Source of the DNA: Planctomycetota bacterium | GTDB lineage: Bacteria; Planctomycetota; UBA1135; GCA-002686595 | Assembly: GCA_028278425.1 (NCBI GenBank) | Contig: JANQEJ010000213.1 | Span: 1 to 47,664, forward strand | Reading direction: 5' to 3' | DNA: 47,664 nt | Part shown: piece by piece, positions 8,248-15,714 of the stretch | How the letters are laid out: every line of letters starts with the position of its first letter | Position numbering within the stretch: position 1 is the first letter of the stretch | Program-made: the position numbers and the translations under genes | The notes under the pieces: model-generated | Database searches by the model: none | Seen by the model: the letters and a program-made list of their open reading frames with translations, nothing else | What the model was told of the DNA's origin: nothing

Positions 8248-9282
8248 GTCCGCCAGAACGCGCGACCCCCGGTGCGACCGCGACCAGGCGTACCAGTACG
8301 CGCGGTCGACGCGCAACGTCTTCAGCTCGTCCGGCCCGTGAACCTCCCCGCTTCCCGTGTCGCGGAAGCGCACGTGTGGATCCTCCCCCTTGAAGGGCTC
8401 CAGGACGAGCACACGCTCGCCCAGGCGGCGGTCGACGGCGACCACGGCGTCCGAGGTTTCGCTGCGAAGGAACGCCACCGGCGTTCCGGCGACCACGGCG
8501 TTGACGACGCCCCGCCGGGAGAGGACCGCCTCGCTGACCGCGAGCGCTTCGCCGTCGACGAGCACGCCGTAGACGACGTCCTTGGGGCGGATGCCGCCGA
8601 GGTCGTCGGCGAGGTGGTCCATCCAGAGGCGGTCGGGATCCTCGAAGTAGTCGGCATAGCGCGAGCCGGTCCGCTCCCGCTCGTCCTCGGGCTTCGCGAG
8701 CGCCAGCGTGTCGGGATGCTCGCGCTTCCACTTCTCCCACGTCGTGAAGGTCGACGGATAGTGCGCGAGCCGCGCGCCGAGCTCTTCGCCCTGGATGGCG
8801 CGGCCGTCGAGCTGGGTCCAGAGCGTCCCGGTCGCGCGGTCGAACATCACCATCACGCCGTGCCAGAGCTTCCCCGACACGCCGAAGGTCCGCACGTCGC
8901 CCTCGACCTCGCGGGAGTACACGACCCCCGCGTTGGCCAGCGGTCACCACGTACAGGCGATGGCGACGCCGTCGAGCTCGTCGTTGACGATCTCGTGGCC
9001 CTCGAGTTGCCAGCAGGAATAGGCCTTGGCCGTCCCGTCCGGTCCGACGACGCCCATCACGGGCTCTTCGGGCGCCAGAAAGGCGTCCGCCTCCGCCGCG
9101 CCGACGAAGGTCGGCTCGTCGATCGACGGAATGCCGTCCGGCAGGAGAACAGTATACATCGGCTCGCCCTCGATCAGCTCGAAGGGGAGCTCGCGCTTGC
9201 GCGCCTCCTCTTTCGACGAGGCCGAGCAGGCGGTGAGGACAAGCGCGACGGAAAGAGCGAGGAGGACGCGCGCGCCCCTCAC
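8245..9282 (-). CDS. DUF3179 lipoprotein, predicted selenoprotein (UGA at codon 113 = Sec)
   Basis: Read with the in-frame TGA at 8944-8946 as selenocysteine, this is a continuous 345-residue DUF3179 protein. The GTG start at 9282 gives a lipoprotein signal (LVLTAC, Cys19). Conserved family segments flank the UGA on both sides in the same frame: HEIVNDELDGVAI (96-108), then TWUPLANAGVVYSREVEG, then FGVSGKLWHGVMVMFDRATG. In ordinary DUF3179 proteins this point reads YCPLC, so the UGA replaces the first conserved cysteine and the second is Ala. A hairpin at 8911-8931 follows the UGA. The gene overlaps the upstream deiodinase-like gene by GTGA and ends in a terminator, so the two are translationally coupled. 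The function of DUF3179 is unknown; a redox role is inferred. Alternatives are a pseudogene with a nonsense mutation or a sequencing error, both less likely because the change falls exactly at the catalytic-type Cys. Confidence 0.85.
8911..8931 (-). promoter_or_regulatory. Candidate bacterial SECIS hairpin of the DUF3179 gene
   Basis: On the minus strand the hairpin starts 12 nt after the UGA. Its 8-bp stem (GCGGGGGU with ACUCCCGC, one G-U pair) closes a 5-nt CGUGU loop that begins 20 nt after the UGA. As I recall the bacterial SECIS model, the apical loop lies 16-37 nt after the UGA and has a G in its first two positions; this fits. It is weaker than the hairpin of the partner gene. Confidence 0.6.
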
Positions 9283-10499
9283 TCCTCCGGCACCTCGACC
9301 GGCAGACCGAGCTCGCCGCGGATCGCGGTCTCGAGCTCGTCCGGATCGAAGCCGAAGGGGCCCGGACCGCCGCGGTAGGCGATCTTGCCGTCCTTGCCGA
9401 CCAGATATAGGCGGTCCGGCCAGGCCGCGTACGCCTTGTTCACGCTGTCGTCCACGTCGTCGACGAGCGCGGGCATCGGCTCGAGCTCGAGCTTCGTCAT
9501 GCACACCGCGGCGACGCCGTTGCGCTCCTCGAGGCTCAGCGGATCCTCGACGATCGGCATGCCGTCGCCGCCCATCGGCCAACTGCTGTCGATCGCGTGC
9601 GCCTCGCGGATGTAGACGACGAAGAACTCGACGTCGTCGCCGTAGACCTGCCAGAGCTCCTTCAGCCGACCGGCTGAACGGCGGAAGGGCGGTCATGTGT
9701 AGCTGCCGAAGATCAACCCGACGGGCTTCTCGCCGGCGAAGCTCGAAAGCGTCACCGCCGCGCCGCCCTCCGGCGACGAGAGCGTGAAGTCCGGCGCAAC
9801 GGTGCCCGCCGCCGGTCCCGAGGGCGGTCCGCCGCTTCCGCGCGACGACCGCTGCCCGCGCCCGAGGTTCCAGACGCCGTCGCCGTCGTCCATCGCGTCG
9901 AAGAAGCCGACGAGCTCGGCGGTGGCGAGGAGGCCGTCCGCGTCTTCGTCGGTCTGGTCGAGGAGCGTCGCGAAGGCGTCGAGCTCGCGCGTGGCGCGGC
10001 GGGTCGGCCGCTTGCCGAGCTCGCGGCGCTCCTCGGCGGCGCAGCCGAACTCCTCCGCGTCGATCTTCCCGTCGCCGCTCGTGTCGTACGTCCTGGCGGC
10101 CGCCTCGAGCTCCGTTCGAGGCAGCTTGTTCGCGTCGTCGTCCGTCTGGAAGTACCAGGCGAGGAGCTGCTGCGAGCGCTGCCGGCGCATCGCTTCGGAG
10201 TTGTCCCGGGCGCCCGCCTCGAAGTCGGCCGCCTGGATCGCGCCGTCGCCGTTCTTGTCGAGGCGATCGAAGCTCGCGCGGCCGTACTCGGCCGGCGTCA
10301 CCGACCCGTCGCCGTCGGCGTCGTAGCGCGCGACGAGATAGCTCCAGATCGAATCGTGCTCATCGCCCGCGTCCATCGGGGGCGAGACCGTCGCGGCGAC
10401 CTCGACGGGCTCGACCTCCGCCTCGACGGCGTTGGGCTCCGCTCGGCAACCGGCGAGCGCGACGGCGAATCCCGCCGCCGCGAGGGAAAGGCGCTGCAT
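9279..10499 (-). CDS. EF-hand / iodothyronine-deiodinase-like lipoprotein, predicted selenoprotein (UGA at codon 269 = Sec)
   Basis: Reading through the TGA at 9693-9695 gives one 406-residue protein. The start at 10499 has AAGGAG six bases upstream and a lipobox (LAGC, Cys18); the in-frame ATG at 10505 abuts the ribosome binding site. Four EF-hand loops are visible (about 60-71, 81-92, 139-150, 184-195), with a degenerate one near 120. After a linker comes a redoxin-type domain (APDFTLSS). The active site FGSYTUPPF (264-272) matches the deiodinase site (FGSxTUPPF). YIREAH (296-301) matches the conserved EEAH/DEAH, and DDSVNKAY, GKIAYRGGPGPF and DELETAI match the deiodinase C-terminal half. 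The UGA therefore lies exactly at the catalytic Sec. Known: deiodinases are thioredoxin-fold selenoenzymes that remove halogen reductively. Inferred: a membrane-anchored, calcium-binding redox enzyme; the substrate is unknown. First gene of the two-gene operon. Confidence 0.9.
9661..9678 (-). promoter_or_regulatory. Candidate bacterial SECIS hairpin of the deiodinase-like gene
   Basis: A perfect 7-bp inverted repeat, UUCAGCC / GGUC / GGCUGAA, starts 14 nt after the UGA, placing the loop 21 nt after it. The GGUC apical loop is the same as the one I recall in the Escherichia coli fdhF SECIS, where SelB contacts the loop. A perfect hairpin with this loop at this spacing is unlikely by chance. 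Confidence 0.85.
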
Positions 10500-10530
10500 G
10501 GGCATCTCCTTGGGGTTCGGGGCGAGAGCG

Positions 10531-10542
10531 CGATCATGATCG
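10531..10542. promoter_or_regulatory. 12-bp palindrome between divergent genes
   Basis: CGATCATGATCG is a perfect palindrome in the 68-bp gap between the selenoprotein operon (start 10499) and the DUF6807 gene (start 10568). Its position suits an operator shared by both promoters; no regulator is known. Confidence 0.35.
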
Positions 10543-10567
10543 TAGAATCACCGCCATCCCGCCACCC

Positions 10568-11521
10568 ATGGCTCGCCTCGCGCTCCTCCGCCCTTTCGCG
10601 GCCCTTACCACGCTCGCGCTCGCCGCCGGATGCGCGAGCACCGCCCCCACCGCGGACGACGTGACCGTCGAGCTCACGGGCGACGCGGTCGCCGTCCTGC
10701 ACGAGGGCGAGCTCTTCACCGCCTACCACCACGAAGAGGTCGCACGGCCGTTCCTGTATCCCGTCGTCGGCCCCGGCGGCGTGCCGGTGACGCGTTCGTA
10801 CCCGATCGAGGAGCGCGAGGGCGAGGAACCGGACCACCCGCACCACACGTCGCTGTGGTTCGCCCACGGAAGCGTCAACGGGCACGATTTCTGGCACGGC
10901 GAAGAGAACCGCATCGTCAACGCAGACGCCATCGCCGTGTCCTCGGGATCGAAGAGCGTCACGATCTATGCGCGCAACCGCTGGATGGCCGGGGAGGAAC
11001 ACGTCCTGGACGAGCTGCGCCACATGGCGTTCCGGTTTGAGGAAGGACGGCGGGTGCTCGACTTCGACTTCTGGTTCAAGCCGGCGAGCCGGCCGGTGAC
11101 CTTCGGCGACACGAAGGAGGGGACGTTCGCACTCCGCCTCCATCCCGCGCTCCGCCTGCGCGGCAAGGTCGCCGCCGGCAAGGCGTGGAACAGCACGGGC
11201 CACGCCGGCAAGGAGGTCTGGGGCAAGCGCGCGAAATGGGTCGCCTACTCCGGCCCGATCGAGGGGCAGACCGTCACGGTCGTCATCCTCGATCATCCCG
11301 CGAACACGAGCCACCCGACCTGGTGGCACGCTCGCGACTACGGCCTCTTCGCCGCGAACCCCTTCGGCGTGCACGACTTCGAGGGCAAGCCGGCGGGCAC
11401 CGGCGACGTGACGATCGCCGCGGACGAGACCCTGCGGCTGCGTTACCGCGTCCTTCTGCTCGCGGGCGAGGCGAGCACGCCGGCGCTCGACGCGGAATGG
11501 ACCGCGTACGCGGGTTTCTAA
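10568..11521 (+). CDS. DUF6807 (PmoA-like) lipoprotein
   Basis: 317 residues beginning with a lipoprotein signal (ALTTLALAAGC, Cys22). The conserved HPHHTSLWFAHGSVNGHDFW and GNRWM/VLDE-type segments, and the late DHPANTSHPTWWHARDYG with FAANPFG, are those of the DUF6807 family, often annotated as methane oxygenase PmoA-like. Members are secreted, common in Planctomycetota and Bacteroidota, and usually found near sugar-catabolic dehydrogenases; the enzymatic role is not established. The name PmoA does not imply methane oxidation. The many His residues (HPHH, HDFWH, SHP) could bind metal or sugar. Divergent from the selenoprotein operon, and its end overlaps the converging gene at 11518 by a few bases. 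Confidence 0.85.
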   Translation: MARLALLRPFAALTTLALAAGCASTAPTADDVTVELTGDAVAVLHEGELFTAYHHEEVARPFLYPVVGPGGVPVTRSYPIEEREGEEPDHPHHTSLWFAHGSVNGHDFWHGEENRIVNADAIAVSSGSKSVTIYARNRWMAGEEHVLDELRHMAFRFEEGRRVLDFDFWFKPASRPVTFGDTKEGTFALRLHPALRLRGKVAAGKAWNSTGHAGKEVWGKRAKWVAYSGPIEGQTVTVVILDHPANTSHPTWWHARDYGLFAANPFGVHDFEGKPAGTGDVTIAADETLRLRYRVLLLAGEASTPALDAEWTAYAGF

Positions 11522-12225
11522 CGAGCCGCGGTCTCGGAGTCCTGAATCGCCGCCCCCGCCACGGCCCAGAGCCGCACGCGCGTCATCCGGCCCGAGTCGT
11601 CGAACGACCCGAAGCCGACGCGGCCGTAGCTGAGCGTATCGTCGTCGACGTCGAGCACGGGCTCGGTCATGTCGTCGAAGTAAACCCGCGTTCGCGGCGG
11701 GTCGACCGTTCGCACGAGGCGTACGCGGTGCCAGACGTCGTCGCCCCAGTCCACGCCCTCCGCGGAGATCTCACCCACCCGGCGCCGGTCGGCGTTGTCG
11801 ACGAGAAAGACGTTCATCGCCCGGTCGTCGGGCGTCGTGGCGAGATGGGCGTAGTAGAAGCGCTCGGGCGCCTCGTACCCGAAGAAGAGGCAGAGGTCGC
11901 GGTGGCCGTACTCGCGTCCGGTCTGCTTCATGTCGACCTCGAGCACGAAGTCCCAGAACGAGTAGTTCGTGAGGAGCGCGATCTCGCGCGGTGAGCGGAA
12001 CGGCGGCTGGTAGCTGCCTCCGCCGACGAGCTCCAGCGCGCCCCGGTCGCCGTCCTTCACCCAACGCCACGCGGCGGGATCGCTGAAGAAGAACATCTCC
12101 AGCTCCTCCGCGCTTTCGAAGTCCTGGGAGAAAAGGAGCTTGTACTCCTCCGGGATAGCATCGTGGGAAGCGGTGGACGCGCAGCCCGCGACGAGCAACG
12201 CGAGGGCGGTTGCGCCGCGGCTCAC
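11518..12225 (-). CDS. DUF1080-like / concanavalin-fold lipoprotein
   Basis: 235 residues from a GTG start at 12225, which overlaps the TGA of the upstream oxidoreductase (GTGTGA), showing translational coupling. Lipoprotein signal ALLVAGC (Cys15). The body reads as a beta-sandwich: LLFSQDFESAEELEMFFF, WRWVKDGDRGALELVG, LEVDMKQTGREYGHRDLCLFFGY, then VWHRVRLVR and RVYFDDMTEPVLDV near the end. This is the pattern of 3-keto-disaccharide hydrolase (DUF1080)/LamG-like domains. With the Gfo/Idh/MocA gene it probably handles a keto-sugar or glycan, though the substrate is unknown. Confidence 0.75.
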   Translation of the reverse strand: MSRGATALALLVAGCASTASHDAIPEEYKLLFSQDFESAEELEMFFFSDPAAWRWVKDGDRGALELVGGGSYQPPFRSPREIALLTNYSFWDFVLEVDMKQTGREYGHRDLCLFFGYEAPERFYYAHLATTPDDRAMNVFLVDNADRRRVGEISAEGVDWGDDVWHRVRLVRTVDPPRTRVYFDDMTEPVLDVDDDTLSYGRVGFGSFDDSGRMTRVRLWAVAGAAIQDSETAAR

Positions 12226-13688
12226 ACGCGCTCCGGAACGACGAAGGGTTCGCGATACTCGCGCGTCGCGAGGCGGTTCGCGTCGTTGTTGCCGCGGAAG
12301 CGCTCGGTCTCGGGATCCATCTCAAGCCACGGGCCGAACGTGAGCGGCGTCTTCGCCACGTCCACGCGGTTGGCGTCGAGGTGGGTCAGCAGCCGGTCGA
12401 GCGTCTCGCGCGCGGCCGGGTGCGTCTCCAGCTCCCGGCGCATCTCCTCCGGCGCCGCTTCGCCGCCGAGCAGGTGCGACACGTTGCCCATGTGGCACAT
12501 CGCGCTCGAAAGATGCCCCTCGCGGATGTCCGCGTTGAGGTCCTCCAGCCGGCGGCTGCGCACGACGTCGATGAAGTTCGCGAAGTGGTCCTTCGCACCC
12601 TCCCACGACTCGATCTTCTCGCCGTCGTGGGTGAAGGCGACCGCACCGCTGTAGTTCGGGATGCGGAGATAGCCCTTCTCGCAGTGGATGATGACGCCGA
12701 TCCGGGCGCCCATGTAGTCGTCCATCCCCCCGCTGTTCCAACTCGCCTCCTGGAGCTCCTTCGACCGCGGCATGCCGCGCACCTCGAAGATCAGCGGCGC
12801 GCTGTCGTAGCGGTGCACGACCATCTGGGTGTTCGGGGTATTGCCGTCGTCGTCGTAGCCCAGCCGCCCGCCGACGCTCATCACCGCTGGCGGGAGCTTC
12901 GTTTCGCCGAGCGCCCACCGCGCAAGGTCCATCTGGTGAATCCCCTGGTTGCCGACGTCGCCGTTGCCGGTGTCGTACACCCAGTGCCAGTCGTAGTGGA
13001 GGTTCTTGCGCATCAGCGGCTTGAGCGGCGCGGGCCCCGTCCAGAGGTCGTAGTCGACGCTCGCGGGCACCTTCTGCTCGCCCTTGACCTTGCCGATGCT
13101 CTTGCGCGGCTTGTAGCAGAGGCCCCGCGCGACCTCGATCTTCCCGAGATTGCCCGCGCGCAGCCAGGCGATCGCCTCGGCGATGCCGTGAGAAGAGCGC
13201 GACTGCGTGCCGGTCTGCACGATGCGGTGGTACTTGCGCGCCGCCGCGACGATCTGGCCGCCCTCCCACACGTTGTGGGAAACGGGCTTCTCCAGATAGA
13301 CGTCCTTCCCCGCCTGGCAGGCCCAGACCGCCTGGAGCGCGTGCCAGTGGTTGGGACACGCGCTCGCGACGACGTCGACGTCGCTCCGGTCGAGCAGGGT
13401 CCGGAACTCCGTCGTCGTGTCGACCGTCTCGCCGCGCTCCTCGAACTTCTTCGCCTCGCGGTCGAGGAACTGGGTGTCCACGTCGCAGAGCGCCACGACC
13501 CGCACGTTCGGCAGGTTGTGGAAGCCGTTGATGTGGCTGCGGCCCCGGCTGCGGATCCCGGCCACGGCCACGCGGATCTCCTCGTTCGGGCTCCGCGGCG
13601 CCGGCTTCGGGATCGAGCGGCAGGACGGAAGCCCGAGCGCGAACACGGAAACGGCCGCGCCCTTCGTGAACTGTCGACGGGTGATCAT
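12222..13688 (-). CDS. Gfo/Idh/MocA-family oxidoreductase with Tat signal
   Basis: 488 residues. The start at 13688 has AGGAG seven bases upstream and begins MITRRQFTKGAAVSVFALG, a twin-arginine signal. The Rossmann part shows IRVAVAGIRSRGRSHI with VVALCDVD, then DVDVVASACPNHWHA. The hallmark EKPVSHNVWEG follows, with the catalytic-type Lys at EKP. A C-terminal Gfo/Idh/MocA domain includes NGDVGNQGIHQMDLARWALG. Known: these NAD(P)-dependent enzymes oxidise or reduce sugars and inositols; the exported, Tat-dependent kind is abundant in Planctomycetota and Bacteroidota and often oxidises sugars at C3. It is coupled to the DUF1080-like gene, suggesting a two-step route on one glycoside. Confidence 0.92.
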   Translation of the reverse strand: MITRRQFTKGAAVSVFALGLPSCRSIPKPAPRSPNEEIRVAVAGIRSRGRSHINGFHNLPNVRVVALCDVDTQFLDREAKKFEERGETVDTTTEFRTLLDRSDVDVVASACPNHWHALQAVWACQAGKDVYLEKPVSHNVWEGGQIVAAARKYHRIVQTGTQSRSSHGIAEAIAWLRAGNLGKIEVARGLCYKPRKSIGKVKGEQKVPASVDYDLWTGPAPLKPLMRKNLHYDWHWVYDTGNGDVGNQGIHQMDLARWALGETKLPPAVMSVGGRLGYDDDGNTPNTQMVVHRYDSAPLIFEVRGMPRSKELQEASWNSGGMDDYMGARIGVIIHCEKGYLRIPNYSGAVAFTHDGEKIESWEGAKDHFANFIDVVRSRRLEDLNADIREGHLSSAMCHMGNVSHLLGGEAAPEEMRRELETHPAARETLDRLLTHLDANRVDVAKTPLTFGPWLEMDPETERFRGNNDANRLATREYREPFVVPERV

Positions 13689-13743
13689 GGTCGGGCTCCT
13701 CTTCTTGGCGGGATCGGCGGGACGCATGATAATGGAGCGCGCC

Positions 13744-14676
13744 GTGACACGCTTGCTCCCGCTCCTCATCGCCGGCGGCCTTGCGGCCGGCTGCGCCGCC
13801 GCTCCGGAGAGCGCCGTGCGGATCGCTCGTCTCGGATCCCCCGGCGGCGACCCGGAGGGATTCGAGGCGCTGCGCTCCGCCTTCCAGGAGCGCAACGAAG
13901 GCTACGCGCTGCAGCACTTCGCCGGCACGCGCCGGCTCGCCGCCGAGGCGTGGCCGCGCGTCGTCTTCGTGCAGGCCGGCGAGGGCCGCGTCACGGTCGC
14001 GCGCGGGCAGCCCGACGCATCTTCGGACGCGGCGGTCGGCGACGTCGTGCTCCTGCGCGCGGGAGAGACGCTCGCGGCGGACGCCGAGCTCGACCTGGTC
14101 GTGTTCACGGTGCCCGACGATCTACCGGGGAGCCTCCCGACGTTCGTGCGACCGGACTGGGACCCGCGCATCACGAACACGCCCGGCGGCTGCGCGACCG
14201 AGACCGGCGCGTACCGCCGGATTCTGCTCACGTGGCTCGAGACGAACGGTCCCTACGTCTTCCACGCCTTGAACGCGCACCGGGTGCGCATCACCGATTC
14301 CTTCTCACACTACCACCCGATCGAGGGCGGCTTCGACGAGTTCTACCTCGTCCAGATGGTCCAGCCGGACGCGCGGCTTCTCACCAGCGAGCGCGTCGAC
14401 GCCATCGAGAGCGGAGACCTGACCGCGGCGGAGGCCGCCGAGCTCCTGGACGAGCACGCGCTCGCCGTCGGCGACCTCGTCTACCTCCCGCGCGGCGTCG
14501 TCCACCGCGGTTTGGGCGGCGTCCTCGCGCAGGTGATCACCGCCCCGGGATTCCGTCCCGGCGCCGAGATCGGCGTCGACCACCACCTGCGGGAGATCAA
14601 CGCGCGGCTGGGGCTCGCGGGCGACGACGCGCTCCCGTTCCACGCGGCGGCTTCGGTGGAAGCCGTCGTCAAGTAG
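13744..14676 (+). CDS. Cupin-type lipoprotein of unknown function
   Basis: About 310 residues from the GTG at 13744, which has GGAG six bases upstream; in-frame ATGs at 13726 and 13732 lack a ribosome binding site. Lipoprotein signal LLPLLIAGGLAAGC. Two segments look cupin-like: VVFVQAGEGRVTVARG with VGDVVLLRAGETL in the N-terminal half, and FSHYHPIEGGFDEFYLVQMV with VGDLVYLPRGVVHRGLGG in the C-terminal half. The His/Glu set HYH..E and VVH in the second half could coordinate a metal, while the first half lacks them. Divergent from the oxidoreductase gene with 55 bp between, so it is possibly co-regulated. The bicupin call is an inference from pattern. Confidence 0.7.
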   Translation: MTRLLPLLIAGGLAAGCAAAPESAVRIARLGSPGGDPEGFEALRSAFQERNEGYALQHFAGTRRLAAEAWPRVVFVQAGEGRVTVARGQPDASSDAAVGDVVLLRAGETLAADAELDLVVFTVPDDLPGSLPTFVRPDWDPRITNTPGGCATETGAYRRILLTWLETNGPYVFHALNAHRVRITDSFSHYHPIEGGFDEFYLVQMVQPDARLLTSERVDAIESGDLTAAEAAELLDEHALAVGDLVYLPRGVVHRGLGGVLAQVITAPGFRPGAEIGVDHHLREINARLGLAGDDALPFHAAASVEAVVK

Positions 14677-14680
14677 GCGC

Positions 14681-15454
14681 CTATTCCAGGCTGAACGGGA
14701 CCGCCAGCCAGTTGCCGGTCTCGTTGTCGGACTCGTCTTTCAGGCGCGCGCTCTCGAGCAGCAGCCCGGTGACGTTCATGCGCACGTCCTCGCGGTCGAT
14801 CACCCGCTCGCCCTCCTGGAAGCGGAAGTGCGCTTCCTCCACCGAGAAGAGGCGGTGGCACAGGTGACGCATCTGGTAGGAGAGCGCCTCGCCGAGCTGG
14901 TCCTGCGTGATGCATCCCTCCTGGACCAGGAGGCCTCCCAGCGTCGCGCCCGGCTTCGAACTCTGTTCCATGACCCGGATCAGGTCCGCGCGGTGGAGCG
15001 CCTGCATCGTCACCAGAACCTCGCCGAGCATCATCCCTTCCGGCGGGTTGTCGCCGTGCGCGTAGACGACGGCGCCGCCGTTGAACTGGAGGACGAAGGT
15101 CTCGTCGGAGCCGTAGATCCGCAGCACGCCGCCGGCGTTGATCTCCGAGAGGAAGGACAGCAGGTTCTGGATGGGTACGGTGCGCGTGCTTCCGACGATC
15201 CCGGGCTCGGTGGGCTGCGACTCCTGCTCTTCGCCGCCGACGGCATCCGCGGTCGAGAGCGCCTTGACCGCCTGCTCGACGTAGCGCGCGGCGCGCTCGA
15301 GATGGCGCATCAGGGCCTCGTCGTCCTCGCCGTGGTCCCCCGCGGCCTTGATGGCGCCGAGCCACGTGCGCATGGCTCCGCCGGTACCCTGAAGGGAATC
15401 GGCTAGACGCCGCAGGTCGTCGTTGTGGATGAGGGGATCGTCCATGCCCAACAT
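14681..15454 (-). CDS. DUF4388 (PATAN-like) cytoplasmic protein
   Basis: About 257 residues with no signal peptide. An N-terminal helical part (DDLRRLADSLQGTGGAMRTW, then LERAARYVEQAVKAL) precedes a DUF4388-type domain. Its typical signature is PIQNLLSFLSEINAGGVLRI, then FNGGAVVYAHGDNPPEGMML and LGEVLVTMQALHRADL. A further part has GATLGGLLVQEGCITQDQLG and ALSYQMRHLCHRLFSVEEAHFRF. DUF4388/PATAN domains are associated with two-component and gliding-type regulation, where they act as protein-interaction modules. Start choice is uncertain: a TTG at 15463 and ATGs at 15454 and 15445 are all in frame and none has a clear ribosome binding site. Confidence 0.8.
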   Translation of the reverse strand: MLGMDDPLIHNDDLRRLADSLQGTGGAMRTWLGAIKAAGDHGEDDEALMRHLERAARYVEQAVKALSTADAVGGEEQESQPTEPGIVGSTRTVPIQNLLSFLSEINAGGVLRIYGSDETFVLQFNGGAVVYAHGDNPPEGMMLGEVLVTMQALHRADLIRVMEQSSKPGATLGGLLVQEGCITQDQLGEALSYQMRHLCHRLFSVEEAHFRFQEGERVIDREDVRMNVTGLLLESARLKDESDNETGNWLAVPFSLE

Positions 15455-15714
15455 TGGGAGCAAGAGGAGACGGTCCTTTCTCGACCCGCGAGGCTCGGGA
15501 CCTAAGCGCGACGGTGGAAAAAGATTCGCCTCGGGAGTCGTAGCCTAGGGACAGTCCCGGATAGGGCCCGCCGTCGGTGTAGTCGTCCGGGCAAGGATTC
15601 AACTCGCGCTCAATCCTCGATCCTCCTCCGGCCGATAGTCCGCGGACGTTATGGGGAGCACGAACCGCGCGCGCGGGGTGCAGCGCGTGGTTCCAAAACG
15701 GGGGAACAAACGAC

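Noticed and set aside
9279..10499. Reading the deiodinase-like gene as two genes or as a frameshifted pseudogene
   Set aside because: Both halves lie in the same frame, no frameshift is needed, the stop is UGA and falls exactly at the Sec site, and a SECIS-like hairpin follows. Two independent cases in one operon make random mutation unlikely.
15546..15562. Short palindrome GGGACAGTCCC upstream of the beta-helix gene as an operator
   Set aside because: 11 bases only, and such short GC palindromes are expected by chance in this DNA.
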